Made by a program: the position numbers and the translations under genes | In this document: one piece after another, positions 1 to 8,053 of the stretch | How the letters are laid out: each line of letters opens with the position of its first letter | Position numbering within the stretch: the first letter of the stretch is position 1 | The notes under the pieces: generated by a model | The model's input: the letters and a program-made list of their open reading frames with translations, nothing else | Told to the model about the DNA's origin: nothing | The model's database searches: none | Source of the DNA: Parahaliea mediterranea | GTDB taxonomy: Bacteria > Pseudomonadota > Gammaproteobacteria > Pseudomonadales > Halieaceae | Length of the DNA stretch: 64,000 bases | Reading direction: 5' to 3' | Assembly: GCF_003402235.1 (NCBI RefSeq) | Contig: NZ_QEWO01000001.1 | Location: 744,001 to 808,000 of the forward strand

Positions 1-2
1 AA

Positions 3-635
3 CAGCGCGTTGCCCTGGCCCGGGCGCTGGCCCCGGCGCCGGAAATCCTGTTGTTGGACGAGCCCTTCTCCAGCCTCGACAGCGAGCTGCGCGAACAGCT
101 GGCGGCTGAGGTGCGCGAGCTGCTCAAGCGCAACGGCGTCACCGCCATCCTGGTGACCCACGACCAGCACGAGGCCTTTGCCATGGCCGACCGCATTGCC
201 CTGCTGCGCAGTGGCCAGGTGGCCCAGCTGGATACGCCCTACAACCTCTACCACAACCCCGCCAGCGAGTTTGTGGCGGAGTTTATCGGCCAGGGCAGCA
301 TTTTATCGGTGACGGTGAATGAGGCCGGCGAACTGAATGATGGCCTGGGCTTTCTCGATATGGGCCACCGCCACTGGCGTGCCGGCGAGTCGCTGCGGCT
401 GCTGGTGCGGCCAGACGACATTGAATACGACGAGCTGAGCCAGCTCAGCCTGCGGGTTTGCGGTAAATCCTTCCGTGGCGCGCACTACCTCTACGACCTG
501 CAACTGCCAGACGGCCAGCACGCCCCCTGCCTGGCCCCGAGCCATGTGGATATCGCCCTGGGCGGGCGGCTGCCGGTGCGCATCAACCTGCAGCACGTGG
601 TGGTGTTCGACGCCGCAGAAAGCACGGTTATTTGA
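3..635 (+). CDS. ABC transporter ATP-binding protein, ferric/spermidine type (5' end missing)
   Basis: This is the C-terminal 210 residues of an ABC importer ATPase; the frame is open to the left edge, so the Walker A part lies outside the window. The visible part starts at the end of the signature region (QRVALARAL), then the Walker B stretch ILLLDEPFSSLD, the D-loop and the H-loop VTHDQHEAFAMAD. After about residue 90 follows a TOBE-like C-terminal domain (EFVAEFIGQGSIL), as in FbpC/AfuC and PotA families. The role is to power solute import, probably ferric iron, at the inner membrane. The permease and binding protein are not visible, so the substrate is inference. Its end overlaps the convergent propeller gene by 8 bases. 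Confidence 0.9.
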   Translation, partial: QRVALARALAPAPEILLLDEPFSSLDSELREQLAAEVRELLKRNGVTAILVTHDQHEAFAMADRIALLRSGQVAQLDTPYNLYHNPASEFVAEFIGQGSILSVTVNEAGELNDGLGFLDMGHRHWRAGESLRLLVRPDDIEYDELSQLSLRVCGKSFRGAHYLYDLQLPDGQHAPCLAPSHVDIALGGRLPVRINLQHVVVFDAAESTVI

Positions 636-1680
636 GCGGTAGGTCCATCCAGGTCCAGGCCATGCCGTCCGGCTCACTGCCGGCAGAGAACACAGCCACC
701 TGTTTGAGATCACGCGCCTCGCGCACCGAAATCACATCCGCCTGGGTGTGCGCCACAAACAGCATCTCGTAGTCGCGAGACAATAACAATCCAACCGGAA
801 TGGAACCGCTGACACCGCGCCCGGCCAGGATGGAATCGGCGTTCTCGGGCACCGGTATGTCAAAGTCGATACGGCGAATCACCTCGCGGCTGTCGCTGTC
901 CATCACCACCAGGGCATCGTCTGCCGCCAGGGTGGCAAACACTCTCCCGCGCGTATCGTCGGCGGCCAGCCGGATGGGAAAGCCACCCACCTCGATCTCC
1001 GCCAGCTTGTGCAAGGGGCGCACGGAAAAAACCGAGATGGTGCCCGCTTCGCGGTTGCTCACCCACACCTCGCTGCCTTTGTTCACCAGCGCGATACCCT
1101 CGCTGCCGGCACCCGAGGCCGACACGCCAGCAAGGGCTTCGCTCTCAAGGTCCAGCTCGGCGACAGTGCCAGAGCCCATGCTCGCCACCCAGGCACCACT
1201 GCCGTCGCGCGCCGCCGCCAGCATGTGGGCCACATCCTGATCCACCTCGATACGCTTGCGCACCGTCAGCGTGTTCATGTCCACCAGCAGCACACTGCCA
1301 AGCCCCTCGGTGGTCACCACCGCGGTATCGGATTTCACCCAGGCGATGCCGTGGGGCCTGGCCCCCGGTGGCAGCTCGATGGTGGCCGCAGGCCGCAGGC
1401 TGGCCAGGTCAATCAGGGTCAGGGTGTTGCCGGGGCGGCCAGCGGTGCCGTAGTTGCTCACCAGCGCCCGCAGCCCTTCGGGTGACAGGGCAATCTCATG
1501 GGGCCCCTCTCCCACCGGCAGGGTCACAATGCGCTCAAAGCCCGGCGTGCGCAGCAGCGTCACCGAGCCCTCGGCCTTGTTGGCCACCAGCAAAGTGCCT
1601 GCCTGTGCCGCAGGCAGCAGGCACAGGCCGGGTAATAAGCTGAGCAATAAACCAGGCAGTAACACCATGAGTCGACGCAT
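628..1680 (-). CDS. Secreted YncE-like beta-propeller protein
   Basis: About 350 residues with an N-terminal signal peptide (MRRLMVLLPG followed by a long leucine-rich core ending AAQA) and then repeated propeller blades: short strands with VANKAEGSVTLL, VSNYG, WVSNREAGTISVF and MLFVAHTQADVISV units. This is the YVTN/YncE beta-propeller fold, normally periplasmic and of unknown ligand. I chose the ATG at 1680 because AGGA lies 5 bases upstream on the minus strand; an ATG at 1692 (four residues longer) has no purine-rich site. No enzymatic motif is visible. It may serve the adjacent iron-type ABC system, but that is only a neighbourhood guess. Confidence 0.8.
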   Translation of the reverse strand: MRRLMVLLPGLLLSLLPGLCLLPAAQAGTLLVANKAEGSVTLLRTPGFERIVTLPVGEGPHEIALSPEGLRALVSNYGTAGRPGNTLTLIDLASLRPAATIELPPGARPHGIAWVKSDTAVVTTEGLGSVLLVDMNTLTVRKRIEVDQDVAHMLAAARDGSGAWVASMGSGTVAELDLESEALAGVSASGAGSEGIALVNKGSEVWVSNREAGTISVFSVRPLHKLAEIEVGGFPIRLAADDTRGRVFATLAADDALVVMDSDSREVIRRIDFDIPVPENADSILAGRGVSGSIPVGLLLSRDYEMLFVAHTQADVISVREARDLKQVAVFSAGSEPDGMAWTWMDLPLK

Positions 1681-1718
1681 GACATTCCTCATACAACGGG
1701 GGCCGCGAAGTGACACCA

Positions 1719-2051
1719 TCATAACCCAGCCTTGTTGCAATCGCGCCCCGGAATCACTTCCCATTCCGGCGCTTCAAACTCGCCGATCACGCGAATATCC
1801 ACAAAGGGCGCCTCGGCGGCGATGATGTCTTTCACCTGCTGCGAGGGCTTACCCTCCATGGCATCGCGCTGGGCCTTGCTCTCCCAGGTGGCAATGGCCA
1901 GCAGCACGTCCGGTTCGCCGATCTTGCGGTGCAGGCGGGTGCCCTGGGCGCCGGGCGCCTGCTGGATCAGGCGGCTCGCCCGCAACCAGGCGTCGGCGTA
2001 CTGCAGGGCGCTGTAGCCCGGCTTGATATGAACCTCAAAAATAAAATGCAT
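1719..2051 (-). CDS. ABM-type (dimeric alpha-beta barrel) small protein
   Basis: A 110-residue protein starting MHFIFEVHIKPGY. The strand-helix-strand pattern with LLAIATWESKAQRDAM in the middle is typical of antibiotic-biosynthesis-monooxygenase-like ferredoxin-fold proteins, which act as dimers and include monooxygenases and haem-degrading enzymes. No catalytic residue can be assigned, so the function stays open. The ATG at 2051 fits the start of the first beta strand; an in-frame extension to 2102 adds an unlikely Cys/Arg-rich leader. It sits upstream of the propeller gene on the same strand with a 38-base gap. Confidence 0.65.
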   Translation of the reverse strand: MHFIFEVHIKPGYSALQYADAWLRASRLIQQAPGAQGTRLHRKIGEPDVLLAIATWESKAQRDAMEGKPSQQVKDIIAAEAPFVDIRVIGEFEAPEWEVIPGRDCNKAGL

Positions 2052-2170
2052 GCTCGGCCTCCCGCCGCGGCAAACAGGACAGGCCGCGGCCATTACTGGC
2101 ACAATAGCCTTTCAAACCACAGCGCGCGAGCGCACTCCACCGCCAGCCCAGCAGCCGAACCCACCAGCAG

Positions 2171-3163
2171 ATGACACCCACCAGCCCCTTTCGCTTCAGC
2201 ATAGCCCCCATGATGGACTGGAGTGACCATAACTGCCGGTTTTTCTGGCGCCTGATCAGCAAACAGGCACGCCTTTACACCGAGATGGTCACCACCGGCG
2301 CGCTGATTCACGGCGACCGCGAGCGCTTTTTGCACTACAACGACGAAGAACACCCGGTGGCCCTGCAACTGGGCGGCTCCAACCCGGCCGACCTGGCCCA
2401 GTGCGCGCGCTGGGCTGAAGAATGGGGTTATGACGAGGTCAACCTCAACTGCGGCTGCCCCTCGGACCGGGTGCAGTCGGGCATGTTCGGCGCCTGCCTG
2501 ATGGCGCGCCCGGCGCTGGTGGCCGAGGGCGTGCGCGCCATGCGCGATGCCTGCGACATTCCGGTGACGGTCAAGCACCGCATTGGCATCGACGACATGG
2601 AAAGCTACCAGCAGATGCTGGATTTCGTCGGGCCGGTGGCGGATGCCGGCTGCGAGGTGTTCATCGTGCACGCCCGCAAGGCCTGGCTGCAGGGCCTCTC
2701 GCCCAAGGAAAACCGCGAGATCCCGCCCCTCAATTACCCCTGGGTGTACCAGCTCAAGCGCGATATGCCGGCGCTCACGGTAGTCATCAACGGCGGCATC
2801 CAGACCCTCGACGAGTGCCAACGCCACCTGGAGCAGGTGGACGGCGTGATGCTGGGCCGCGAGGCCTACCAGAACCCCTGGTGCCTGGCGGAGGTGGACA
2901 GCGTGCTGTTCGGCATGGACAAACCCGCCAGTGCGCGTGATGATGTGGTGGAAGCGCTGCTGCCCTACGTTGAGCAGCAACTGGCCCGCGGCGCCCGGCT
3001 GAACCACATGACCCGGCATATCCTCGGGCTTTACCAGGGCGTGCCGGGCGCCCGACGCTTCCGCCGCCACCTGAGCGAAAACGCCTACAAACCCGATGCG
3101 GGCATTGAGGTGCTGCGCGATGCCTATGCCCTGGTGCGCACGCCCGCCGATTCCGCCGCCTGA
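2171..3163 (+). CDS. dusA: tRNA-dihydrouridine(20/20a) synthase DusA
   Basis: A 330-residue FMN enzyme that reduces uridines in the tRNA D-loop with NADPH. The N-terminal TIM barrel begins with IAPMMDWSD; the catalytic cysteine is C96 in NCGCPSDRVQ, followed by the DusA-specific SGMFGACLM. VKHRIGIDD and FIVHARKAWLQGLSPK are substrate and FMN contacts of the family. MLGREAYQNPW is the DusA subfamily signature. Length matches the family. It stands alone between a divergent gene and transaldolase. Confidence 0.96.
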   Translation: MTPTSPFRFSIAPMMDWSDHNCRFFWRLISKQARLYTEMVTTGALIHGDRERFLHYNDEEHPVALQLGGSNPADLAQCARWAEEWGYDEVNLNCGCPSDRVQSGMFGACLMARPALVAEGVRAMRDACDIPVTVKHRIGIDDMESYQQMLDFVGPVADAGCEVFIVHARKAWLQGLSPKENREIPPLNYPWVYQLKRDMPALTVVINGGIQTLDECQRHLEQVDGVMLGREAYQNPWCLAEVDSVLFGMDKPASARDDVVEALLPYVEQQLARGARLNHMTRHILGLYQGVPGARRFRRHLSENAYKPDAGIEVLRDAYALVRTPADSAA

Positions 3164-3240
3164 GGCCAGGCACAGGCCTGCAACAAGGTCCGCAATAAAG
3201 CGGTAACAAAGCTGTAAAGAACGCTGTAAAGAGAGAGCCC

Positions 3241-4194
3241 ATGAGCAACAAACTCGAACGCCTGAAAGCGATGACCGATGTGGTAGCCGACACCGGCGAT
3301 ATCGAGGCAATTCGCCGCTTTCAGCCACAGGATGCCACCACCAACCCCTCCCTGCTGCTGAAGGCCGCCGGCCTGCCCCACTACGCCAGGCTATTGCAGC
3401 AGGCCCGCGCCTGGGCCACCGAGCAGGGCGGCTCTGACAGCGAGCAGCTGGCCAACAGCTGCGACCGCTTTGCCGTTGACGTGGGCCGGGAGATTCTTGA
3501 GATCATCCCCGGGCGTATTTCCACCGAGGTGGATGCCCGCCTGTCCTTTGATGTGGACGCCACCCTGGCCCGGGCTCGCAAGCTGATCGGGATGTACGAG
3601 GACGCCGACATCCACCGCGGCCGCATCCTGATCAAGATCGCCGCCACCTGGGAGGGCATTCGCGCCGCCGAACAACTGGAGAAGGAAGGTATTAACTGCA
3701 ACCTGACCCTGCTGTTCGGCTTTGGCCAGGCCGCCGCCTGCGCCGACGCCGGCGTGTTCCTGATTTCCCCCTTTGTGGGGCGCATTCTCGACTGGTACAA
3801 GGCCAACACCGAGCTTGCCATCCAGAGCCCGGATGACGACCCGGGCGTGCAGTCGGTGAGTCGCATCTACCACTACTACAAGCAGCACAACTACGCCACA
3901 GTGGTCATGGGCGCGAGCTTTCGCAACTGCGGTGAAATCGAGGCCCTGGCGGGCTGCGACCGCCTGACCATCAGCCCCGCCCTGCTGGAAGAACTGGCCG
4001 CAGACAGCGGCGAGCTACCCCGCCGCCTGGACCCGGCCAGCGCCCGCAGCGACCAGGCCGCCCACAGCCCCGGCGAGAGCGCGTTCCGGTTGGACCTGAA
4101 CCAGGACGCCATGGCCACGGAAAAACTGGCCGAGGGCATCCGCAATTTCATCGCCGACCAGGTGAAACTGGAACAGGTGATCAGCCAGGCATGA
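3241..4194 (+). CDS. tal: Transaldolase (TalB type)
   Basis: A 317-residue class I transaldolase of the non-oxidative pentose phosphate pathway. It transfers dihydroxyacetone units between sedoheptulose-7-phosphate and glyceraldehyde-3-phosphate. The Schiff-base lysine is K132 in [12 protein letters not shown], the same number as in E. coli Tal[13 protein letters not shown] near the N terminus and [15 protein letters not shown] are family signatures. The next gene starts inside its stop codon (ATGA), so the two are probably translationally coupled. Confidence 0.97.
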   Translation: MSNKLERLKAMTDVVADTGDIEAIRRFQPQDATTNPSLLLKAAGLPHYARLLQQARAWATEQGGSDSEQLANSCDRFAVDVGREILEIIPGRISTEVDARLSFDVDATLARARKLIGMYEDADIHRGRILIKIAATWEGIRAAEQLEKEGINCNLTLLFGFGQAAACADAGVFLISPFVGRILDWYKANTELAIQSPDDDPGVQSVSRIYHYYKQHNYATVVMGASFRNCGEIEALAGCDRLTISPALLEELAADSGELPRRLDPASARSDQAAHSPGESAFRLDLNQDAMATEKLAEGIRNFIADQVKLEQVISQA

Positions 4195-4643
4195 TGCGCG
4201 CACTCAAGGCCCTGTTTGAAGCGCCCGCCAGGGAGAACGAAGCGCAGTTGCAGCACCGCCTGCGGCTGGCGGCCGCGGCCCTGCTGGTGGAAACCGCCCG
4301 CGCCGATTTTGGCGCCGATGCCAAAGAACGCAGCACCATGGCCAACCTGCTGCAGCAGGCGCTGGGGTTGTCACCGGATGAGGTGGAGGCTCTACTGGCC
4401 GAGGCGGAGCAGCAGGCCAGCCAGGCGACCTCGCTGTACGAGTTCACCCGCCTGGTGAACGACCACTTCAGCCCCGCCAACAAGCAGCAGCTGATCGAGG
4501 CTATGTGGCAGGTGGCCTGGGCCGATGGCGATCTGGACAAGTACGAAGAGGCGCTGATCCGGCAGGTGGCGGAGCTCACCTACGTGCCCCACGGGGACTA
4601 CATCCGCGCCAAGCTCGCGGCGCAGCCGGCAGACGCGGACTGA
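4191..4643 (+). CDS. TerB-like protein
   Basis: A 150-residue all-helical protein of the TerB/TerB-like family. Helical pairs with acidic motifs fit the fold: [15 protein letters not shown] near residue 40 and [19 protein letters not shown] near residue 105. TerB domains are small putative metal-binding modules that occur far beyond tellurite resistance, so resistance should not be assumed. It overlaps the transaldolase stop by four bases (ATGA). Confidence 0.85.
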   Translation: MMRALKALFEAPARENEAQLQHRLRLAAAALLVETARADFGADAKERSTMANLLQQALGLSPDEVEALLAEAEQQASQATSLYEFTRLVNDHFSPANKQQLIEAMWQVAWADGDLDKYEEALIRQVAELTYVPHGDYIRAKLAAQPADAD

Positions 4644-4707
4644 AGGCTAAGTGAAGGCTGAGGGCTGAGTGAAAGCTGAAGGCTTCTGCGTTGAGGCTTA
4701 AGGCTCA
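4644..4707. repeat. Short degenerate AGGCTGA/AAGGCT repeats
   Basis: Between two convergent genes the sequence is an imperfect run of GAAGGCTAA, GAAGGCTGA, GGGCTGA, AAGCTGAAGGCT, GAGGCTTAAGGCT units. It does not form a convincing terminator hairpin. It looks like slippage-born simple repeat. Confidence 0.55.
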
Positions 4708-5187
4708 GCCGCACTCCAGCACGGCCATCAGGTCCTTGAAGCGGTCGCGGTTATCTTCTGACAGGCCCATCAGCACCCGGTGGGCCTCAATCACCTTGTC
4801 TTTCACCGCCTGCTCGCTGCCCTCCACATGGGGGATTTCCTCAATGCTCGGGGTGCGCTCGCAAACCTCTTCGTGCAAGTCGAACAGCTGCTGGAAGCCC
4901 ATGCTGGTCAGCAGGCGGTTGATGCCCGGGTTGCAGCAGTAGATTGCGGGACGAAAGCCATAGCGCTCGTGCACTTCCAGGGCCAGCTTGGCGAGCAGGC
5001 CCAGGGTGGTGCTGTCCATACCCTCGGTATCGCACAGGTCAACCCACACGCTGGCAAACTCCGGGTCGGCGAACATGCGCTGCATGAATTCGTCGATGGT
5101 GGTGCACAGGTTGAGCCGCACATCGCCTTCCATGCGTACGACATAGGCGCCATCCTGGCTGGCAGCTAGAATCCGGCCTTCAGACAC
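4705..5187 (-). CDS. STAS-domain anti-sigma-factor-antagonist-like protein
   Basis: A 160-residue protein with an N-terminal STAS domain: GAYVVRMEGDVRLNLCTTIDEF, then VWVDLCDTEGMDSTTLGLLAKLA. The last segment holds the DS pair where SpoIIAA/HsbA-type proteins are phosphorylated. A C-terminal extension of about 60 residues has helical heptads. I chose the GTG at 5187, which follows the stop of the upstream receiver/phosphatase gene by a single base (TGAaGTG) and has GGAG 5 bases upstream. The pair resembles the Pseudomonas HsbR-HsbA partner switch, where the phosphatase dephosphorylates the STAS protein. Sigma or anti-sigma partners are not in the window. Confidence 0.85.
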   Translation of the reverse strand: MSEGRILAASQDGAYVVRMEGDVRLNLCTTIDEFMQRMFADPEFASVWVDLCDTEGMDSTTLGLLAKLALEVHERYGFRPAIYCCNPGINRLLTSMGFQQLFDLHEEVCERTPSIEEIPHVEGSEQAVKDKVIEAHRVLMGLSEDNRDRFKDLMAVLECG

Positions 5188-5188
5188 T

Positions 5189-6373
5189 TCAACTCCGCTT
5201 GCTGATGAAGAGTGCCGCAATATCGTCTGGTGCAACATCCACCCGGTCCAGGCCAAGGCGATCGACCATGGCCTCCGGGGAATCCGCAACGTCGTCAAAG
5301 GCCTTGAGCAGATAGGCCTCTTTTTCGATCAAATCCTGGCAGGGCAGGATTTCCAGAATACCGTCAGAAAACAGGGCGATGGTAAAGGCGTCCGGCAGGC
5401 TGACATCGTGCTCCTGGTACTCGGCCTCTGCCATCAGGCCCACGGCGGAACCGCTGCCATCGAGATAGCGGGCGCCCTCCGCTGACACCAGTACCGGCTG
5501 CGGCAGGTGGCCGGCAATACTGTAGCGAAGGGTGTTGAGTTCCATGTCCAGCAGGCCCACCACCATGGTGGCGAACTTACCCACATCCAGCCGCAGCAGC
5601 TCCTGGTTGGCCCGGTGCAACATAGCCACCGGATTCAGCACGGTATCGTCGTTCTTGCGCGTGAAGTCCGAGCGCTTGCGGGCAAACAGGTTTTTCAGCA
5701 GCACCGTGGCAAAGGCCGACGACGAACCGTGGCCCGACACATCCGCCATGAAAAACACCACATGGCGGTTGCCCACGGTGAAGTAATCGGTGAAGTCGCC
5801 GCTGAGAAACAGGGAGGGAATAACGCTGTGGCTGAAGCTGTACTGGTCGAGAATCAGGGGGGTGGCGGGCAGCATGGACAGCTGCACCCGGCGGCCGGCC
5901 TGCTGGTCCTGCTCCAGCACCTTCACGGTGCCGCGCAGTTCGGTATTGGCCGCCTCCAGTCGCTTGCGCGACTCGTCCAGCTCGCGGCGCAGCTGGCGCT
6001 GTCGCACGCAGCGCTCAATGGACTTGATCAGGGCGCCGGCATCCTCCACCGGGCGCACAAAAAAGTCGCTGGCGCCAAGACGCAGGGCGGTCATCATCTG
6101 CGATGCCTCGGCCTGGTCCGACAGCATGATGGCGGGCACCTGGATATCCATTTCCCGCAGGGTGCGGCGCGCCTCGCCCCAGGACACGCCGTTCATGTCC
6201 ATCTCGCAAAGAATCACGTCGAGGTCGGAGCTGCCCGCCAGGGAGTAGGTCGAATTGTTAACATCGCTGACAACATCGACATGAAAACCAGCCGATTCCA
6301 CGATGTCTGCGAGCCCCTCTGCGCGGCCCCGATCATCGTCGATTACTAGCACGTTACCGTTGCTGGCCATCAT
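5189..6373 (-). CDS. Receiver plus SpoIIE/PP2C-type phosphatase (RssB/HsbR-like response regulator)
   Basis: 394 residues: a receiver domain (about 5-125), a coiled linker (about 130-165) and a PP2C-like SpoIIE phosphatase (about 185-390). The phosphatase has SGDFTDYF, VVFFMADVSGHGSSSAFA and FSDGILE, where the Asp residues bind metals. The acidic pocket IDDD (12-14) is intact, but the usual phospho-acceptor Asp aligns with E57 in ILCEMDMNG, and the conserved Lys aligns with R107 in FVRPVED. The receiver may therefore be locked or phosphorylation-independent. It is followed one base later by the STAS gene, its likely substrate. Confidence 0.9.
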   Translation of the reverse strand: MMASNGNVLVIDDDRGRAEGLADIVESAGFHVDVVSDVNNSTYSLAGSSDLDVILCEMDMNGVSWGEARRTLREMDIQVPAIMLSDQAEASQMMTALRLGASDFFVRPVEDAGALIKSIERCVRQRQLRRELDESRKRLEAANTELRGTVKVLEQDQQAGRRVQLSMLPATPLILDQYSFSHSVIPSLFLSGDFTDYFTVGNRHVVFFMADVSGHGSSSAFATVLLKNLFARKRSDFTRKNDDTVLNPVAMLHRANQELLRLDVGKFATMVVGLLDMELNTLRYSIAGHLPQPVLVSAEGARYLDGSGSAVGLMAEAEYQEHDVSLPDAFTIALFSDGILEILPCQDLIEKEAYLLKAFDDVADSPEAMVDRLGLDRVDVAPDDIAALFISKRS

Positions 6374-6420
6374 GTCATTTCAGGTGGATATTTGGGCGAG
6401 ACACTACGCCCCTTGTATGC

Positions 6421-6474
6421 CCGGGGCAACAGTGGGCGGTGGGCTTTGGGCAGGATTTCACAGTTTTGCCCCGG
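6421..6474. repeat. 9-bp inverted repeat between the mlaA-like and phosphatase genes
   Basis: CCGGGGCAA at 6421-6429 is the exact reverse complement of TTGCCCCGG at 6466-6474, with 36 bases between. It lies in the 128-base gap between two minus-strand genes and has no T-tract, so it could be an attenuator, an mRNA stability element or a regulator site. Confidence 0.4.
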
Positions 6475-6501
6475 CGCAGCGCGCCAGGGTGCCAAACCAG
6501 C

Positions 6502-7236
6502 TCAGAAGTCCTCTTCCCAGCCGCCTTCGGCGCCGAAATCGGAAAAGTCGTCCTGGATCTTGCCGTCATTCACCAGTACCTCGCGCTGTTGCAGATAGGC
6601 GTCCCTGATGAAGATATAACGATCACCGGAGGTCAATTCATCCACCTCCAGCAGCCGTGCCCGCGCCTCAATCAGCTCCAGGCCGTACAGGGAGTTGCGC
6701 AGGGCCACGTTATCCACATAGGTCTGGGGCAGGCCGTACACGTCCACGATGGAACCGGCGCCGCTGCGCACTGTGCGCGGCCCCAGCAGGGGTACCATCA
6801 GGTAGGGGCCAGACGGCGCGCCCCAAATGGCCAGGGTGTGGCCGAAATCCGTTGGGTAGGGGGTCAGGCCCATGCGGGTGGCCACATCAAACAGCCCCGC
6901 CACGCCCAAGGTGGTATTGACCAGAAAACGGCCGCTGCCGCGCGCCGCGTGGTTGAAGCGCCCCTGCAGGGTGGCGTTCAACACCGAGTTGGCGTCGTAC
7001 AGGTTGGCGAAGAAGTTGCTCACCCCGCGCTCGGCAAAGTCCGGCATGATGAAGTGATAGCCCTGGGCCACCGGGCGCACCAGCCAAGTGTCCAGGCCGT
7101 CGTTGAAGGTGAACACGGCCCGGTTCCAGGATTCGAAGGGGTCCCTGCCGGCATCGTCCTCGATCACTTCCTGGGCCTGCGCCGGCACAGTCAGCAATAA
7201 AAGTAGTGTCAACAGTAGGAAATTTTGGCGAAACAT
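6502..7236 (-). CDS. MlaA/VacJ-family protein
   Basis: A 244-residue member of the VacJ/MlaA family, which removes mislocalised phospholipids from the outer leaflet of the outer membrane and passes them to MlaC. Family signatures are DPFESWNRAVFTFND, GVSNFFANL, RFLVNTTLGVAGLFDVA, DFGHTLAIWG and GPYLMVPLLGPRTVRSGAG. The N terminus is a signal peptide ending PAQAQE. The usual lipobox cysteine is absent, so it would be cut by signal peptidase I instead of being lipidated. No other Mla genes are nearby. It precedes the phosphatase gene on the same strand. Confidence 0.9.
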   Translation of the reverse strand: MFRQNFLLLTLLLLLTVPAQAQEVIEDDAGRDPFESWNRAVFTFNDGLDTWLVRPVAQGYHFIMPDFAERGVSNFFANLYDANSVLNATLQGRFNHAARGSGRFLVNTTLGVAGLFDVATRMGLTPYPTDFGHTLAIWGAPSGPYLMVPLLGPRTVRSGAGSIVDVYGLPQTYVDNVALRNSLYGLELIEARARLLEVDELTSGDRYIFIRDAYLQQREVLVNDGKIQDDFSDFGAEGGWEEDF

Positions 7237-7282
7237 AGGTGGCAGTTCCTAAAGCGGTGGCAGATGGTACGCCCCTGCCCGC

Positions 7283-8053
7283 CTAGGGACAAGCGTCCGC
7301 CGTGGCCGCGGGCAGCGGCTGAAGGCCAATAATGGCGCAGCGGGCGAACTGGTTCAATTGCTCCGCACCAAAGCTGCGAGTGGCCTCGGCATCACCGCCA
7401 AGTTCGGTTGCCAGGCGCGCCAGCAGCGCCTCGCCGCTGTCGGTGGTATTGTCCCGCAGCAGCTCCGCCAGCCGCGCGGTGGCGGGGTTTAGCGCCATAA
7501 AGCCCACGTTTTCCTCGCGGTCGCGATACACCAGCAGGAAGGTGGGCTCGTCCGGCTCCCGGGGCTGGAAGTCCGCACCGATGCGGTGCACCGGCCAGGC
7601 GTAACTCAGCAGCCAGGCCAGCGGCGAGAAGCGCGGCACCGCGTGCAGCGGGTCCAGGTGCTGGGGCAGCGGGGGCGGGCTGTCTTCGGCAATATCCAGG
7701 GCCAGTTCCACCCACTCGTAATGGGCAAGCTCCACGATAAAGGGCGGGTCGCAATCCCGGTGCAGGAAGTCCTCGCTCAAGAATCGAATGAACTCCTGGC
7801 TGATTTCCAGGAAGTACGGCGTGGCACAGCGGTGTACGGCCACAAATTCACGCACCAGGGCGTGCCACTGGGCATCGTCGTAGAGGGTCCGCAGCACCGG
7901 AAAGCCACTGCTGATAAAACCCTCGATATTGTTGTACACCAGCTCCCGGTAAACCTTCAGGCGCCGCTCTTCAATGCCCGCCGGGGCGGTGGCCGGTGTT
8001 GGGTTGCGCAGGTAGCGCCCCATGGCCACCTGGGCCGTGCGCAGTTCACTCAT
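7283..8053 (-). CDS. hvfC: HvfC-family RiPP maturation partner (DUF2063)
   Basis: A 256-residue DUF2063 protein, the usual partner of DUF692 enzymes. It starts MSELRTAQVAMGRYLRN, the N-terminal helical domain of the family, with VYRELVYNNIEGFISSGFPVL typical of it; the C-terminal half carries YDD/HALVREF and ALNPATARL segments. Partner proteins of this type bind the precursor peptide and help the multinuclear iron enzyme modify it. The start overlaps the hvfB stop by one base (TGATG), which points to coupled translation. The 47-base gap downstream leads to the mlaA-like gene. Confidence 0.88.
   Translation of the reverse strand: MSELRTAQVAMGRYLRNPTPATAPAGIEERRLKVYRELVYNNIEGFISSGFPVLRTLYDDAQWHALVREFVAVHRCATPYFLEISQEFIRFLSEDFLHRDCDPPFIVELAHYEWVELALDIAEDSPPPLPQHLDPLHAVPRFSPLAWLLSYAWPVHRIGADFQPREPDEPTFLLVYRDREENVGFMALNPATARLAELLRDNTTDSGEALLARLATELGGDAEATRSFGAEQLNQFARCAIIGLQPLPAATADACP

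Noticed and set aside
4191-4643. Tellurite resistance operon
   Set aside because: Only a TerB-like gene is present; no terA, terC, terD or terZ genes, and the domain is common outside that system.
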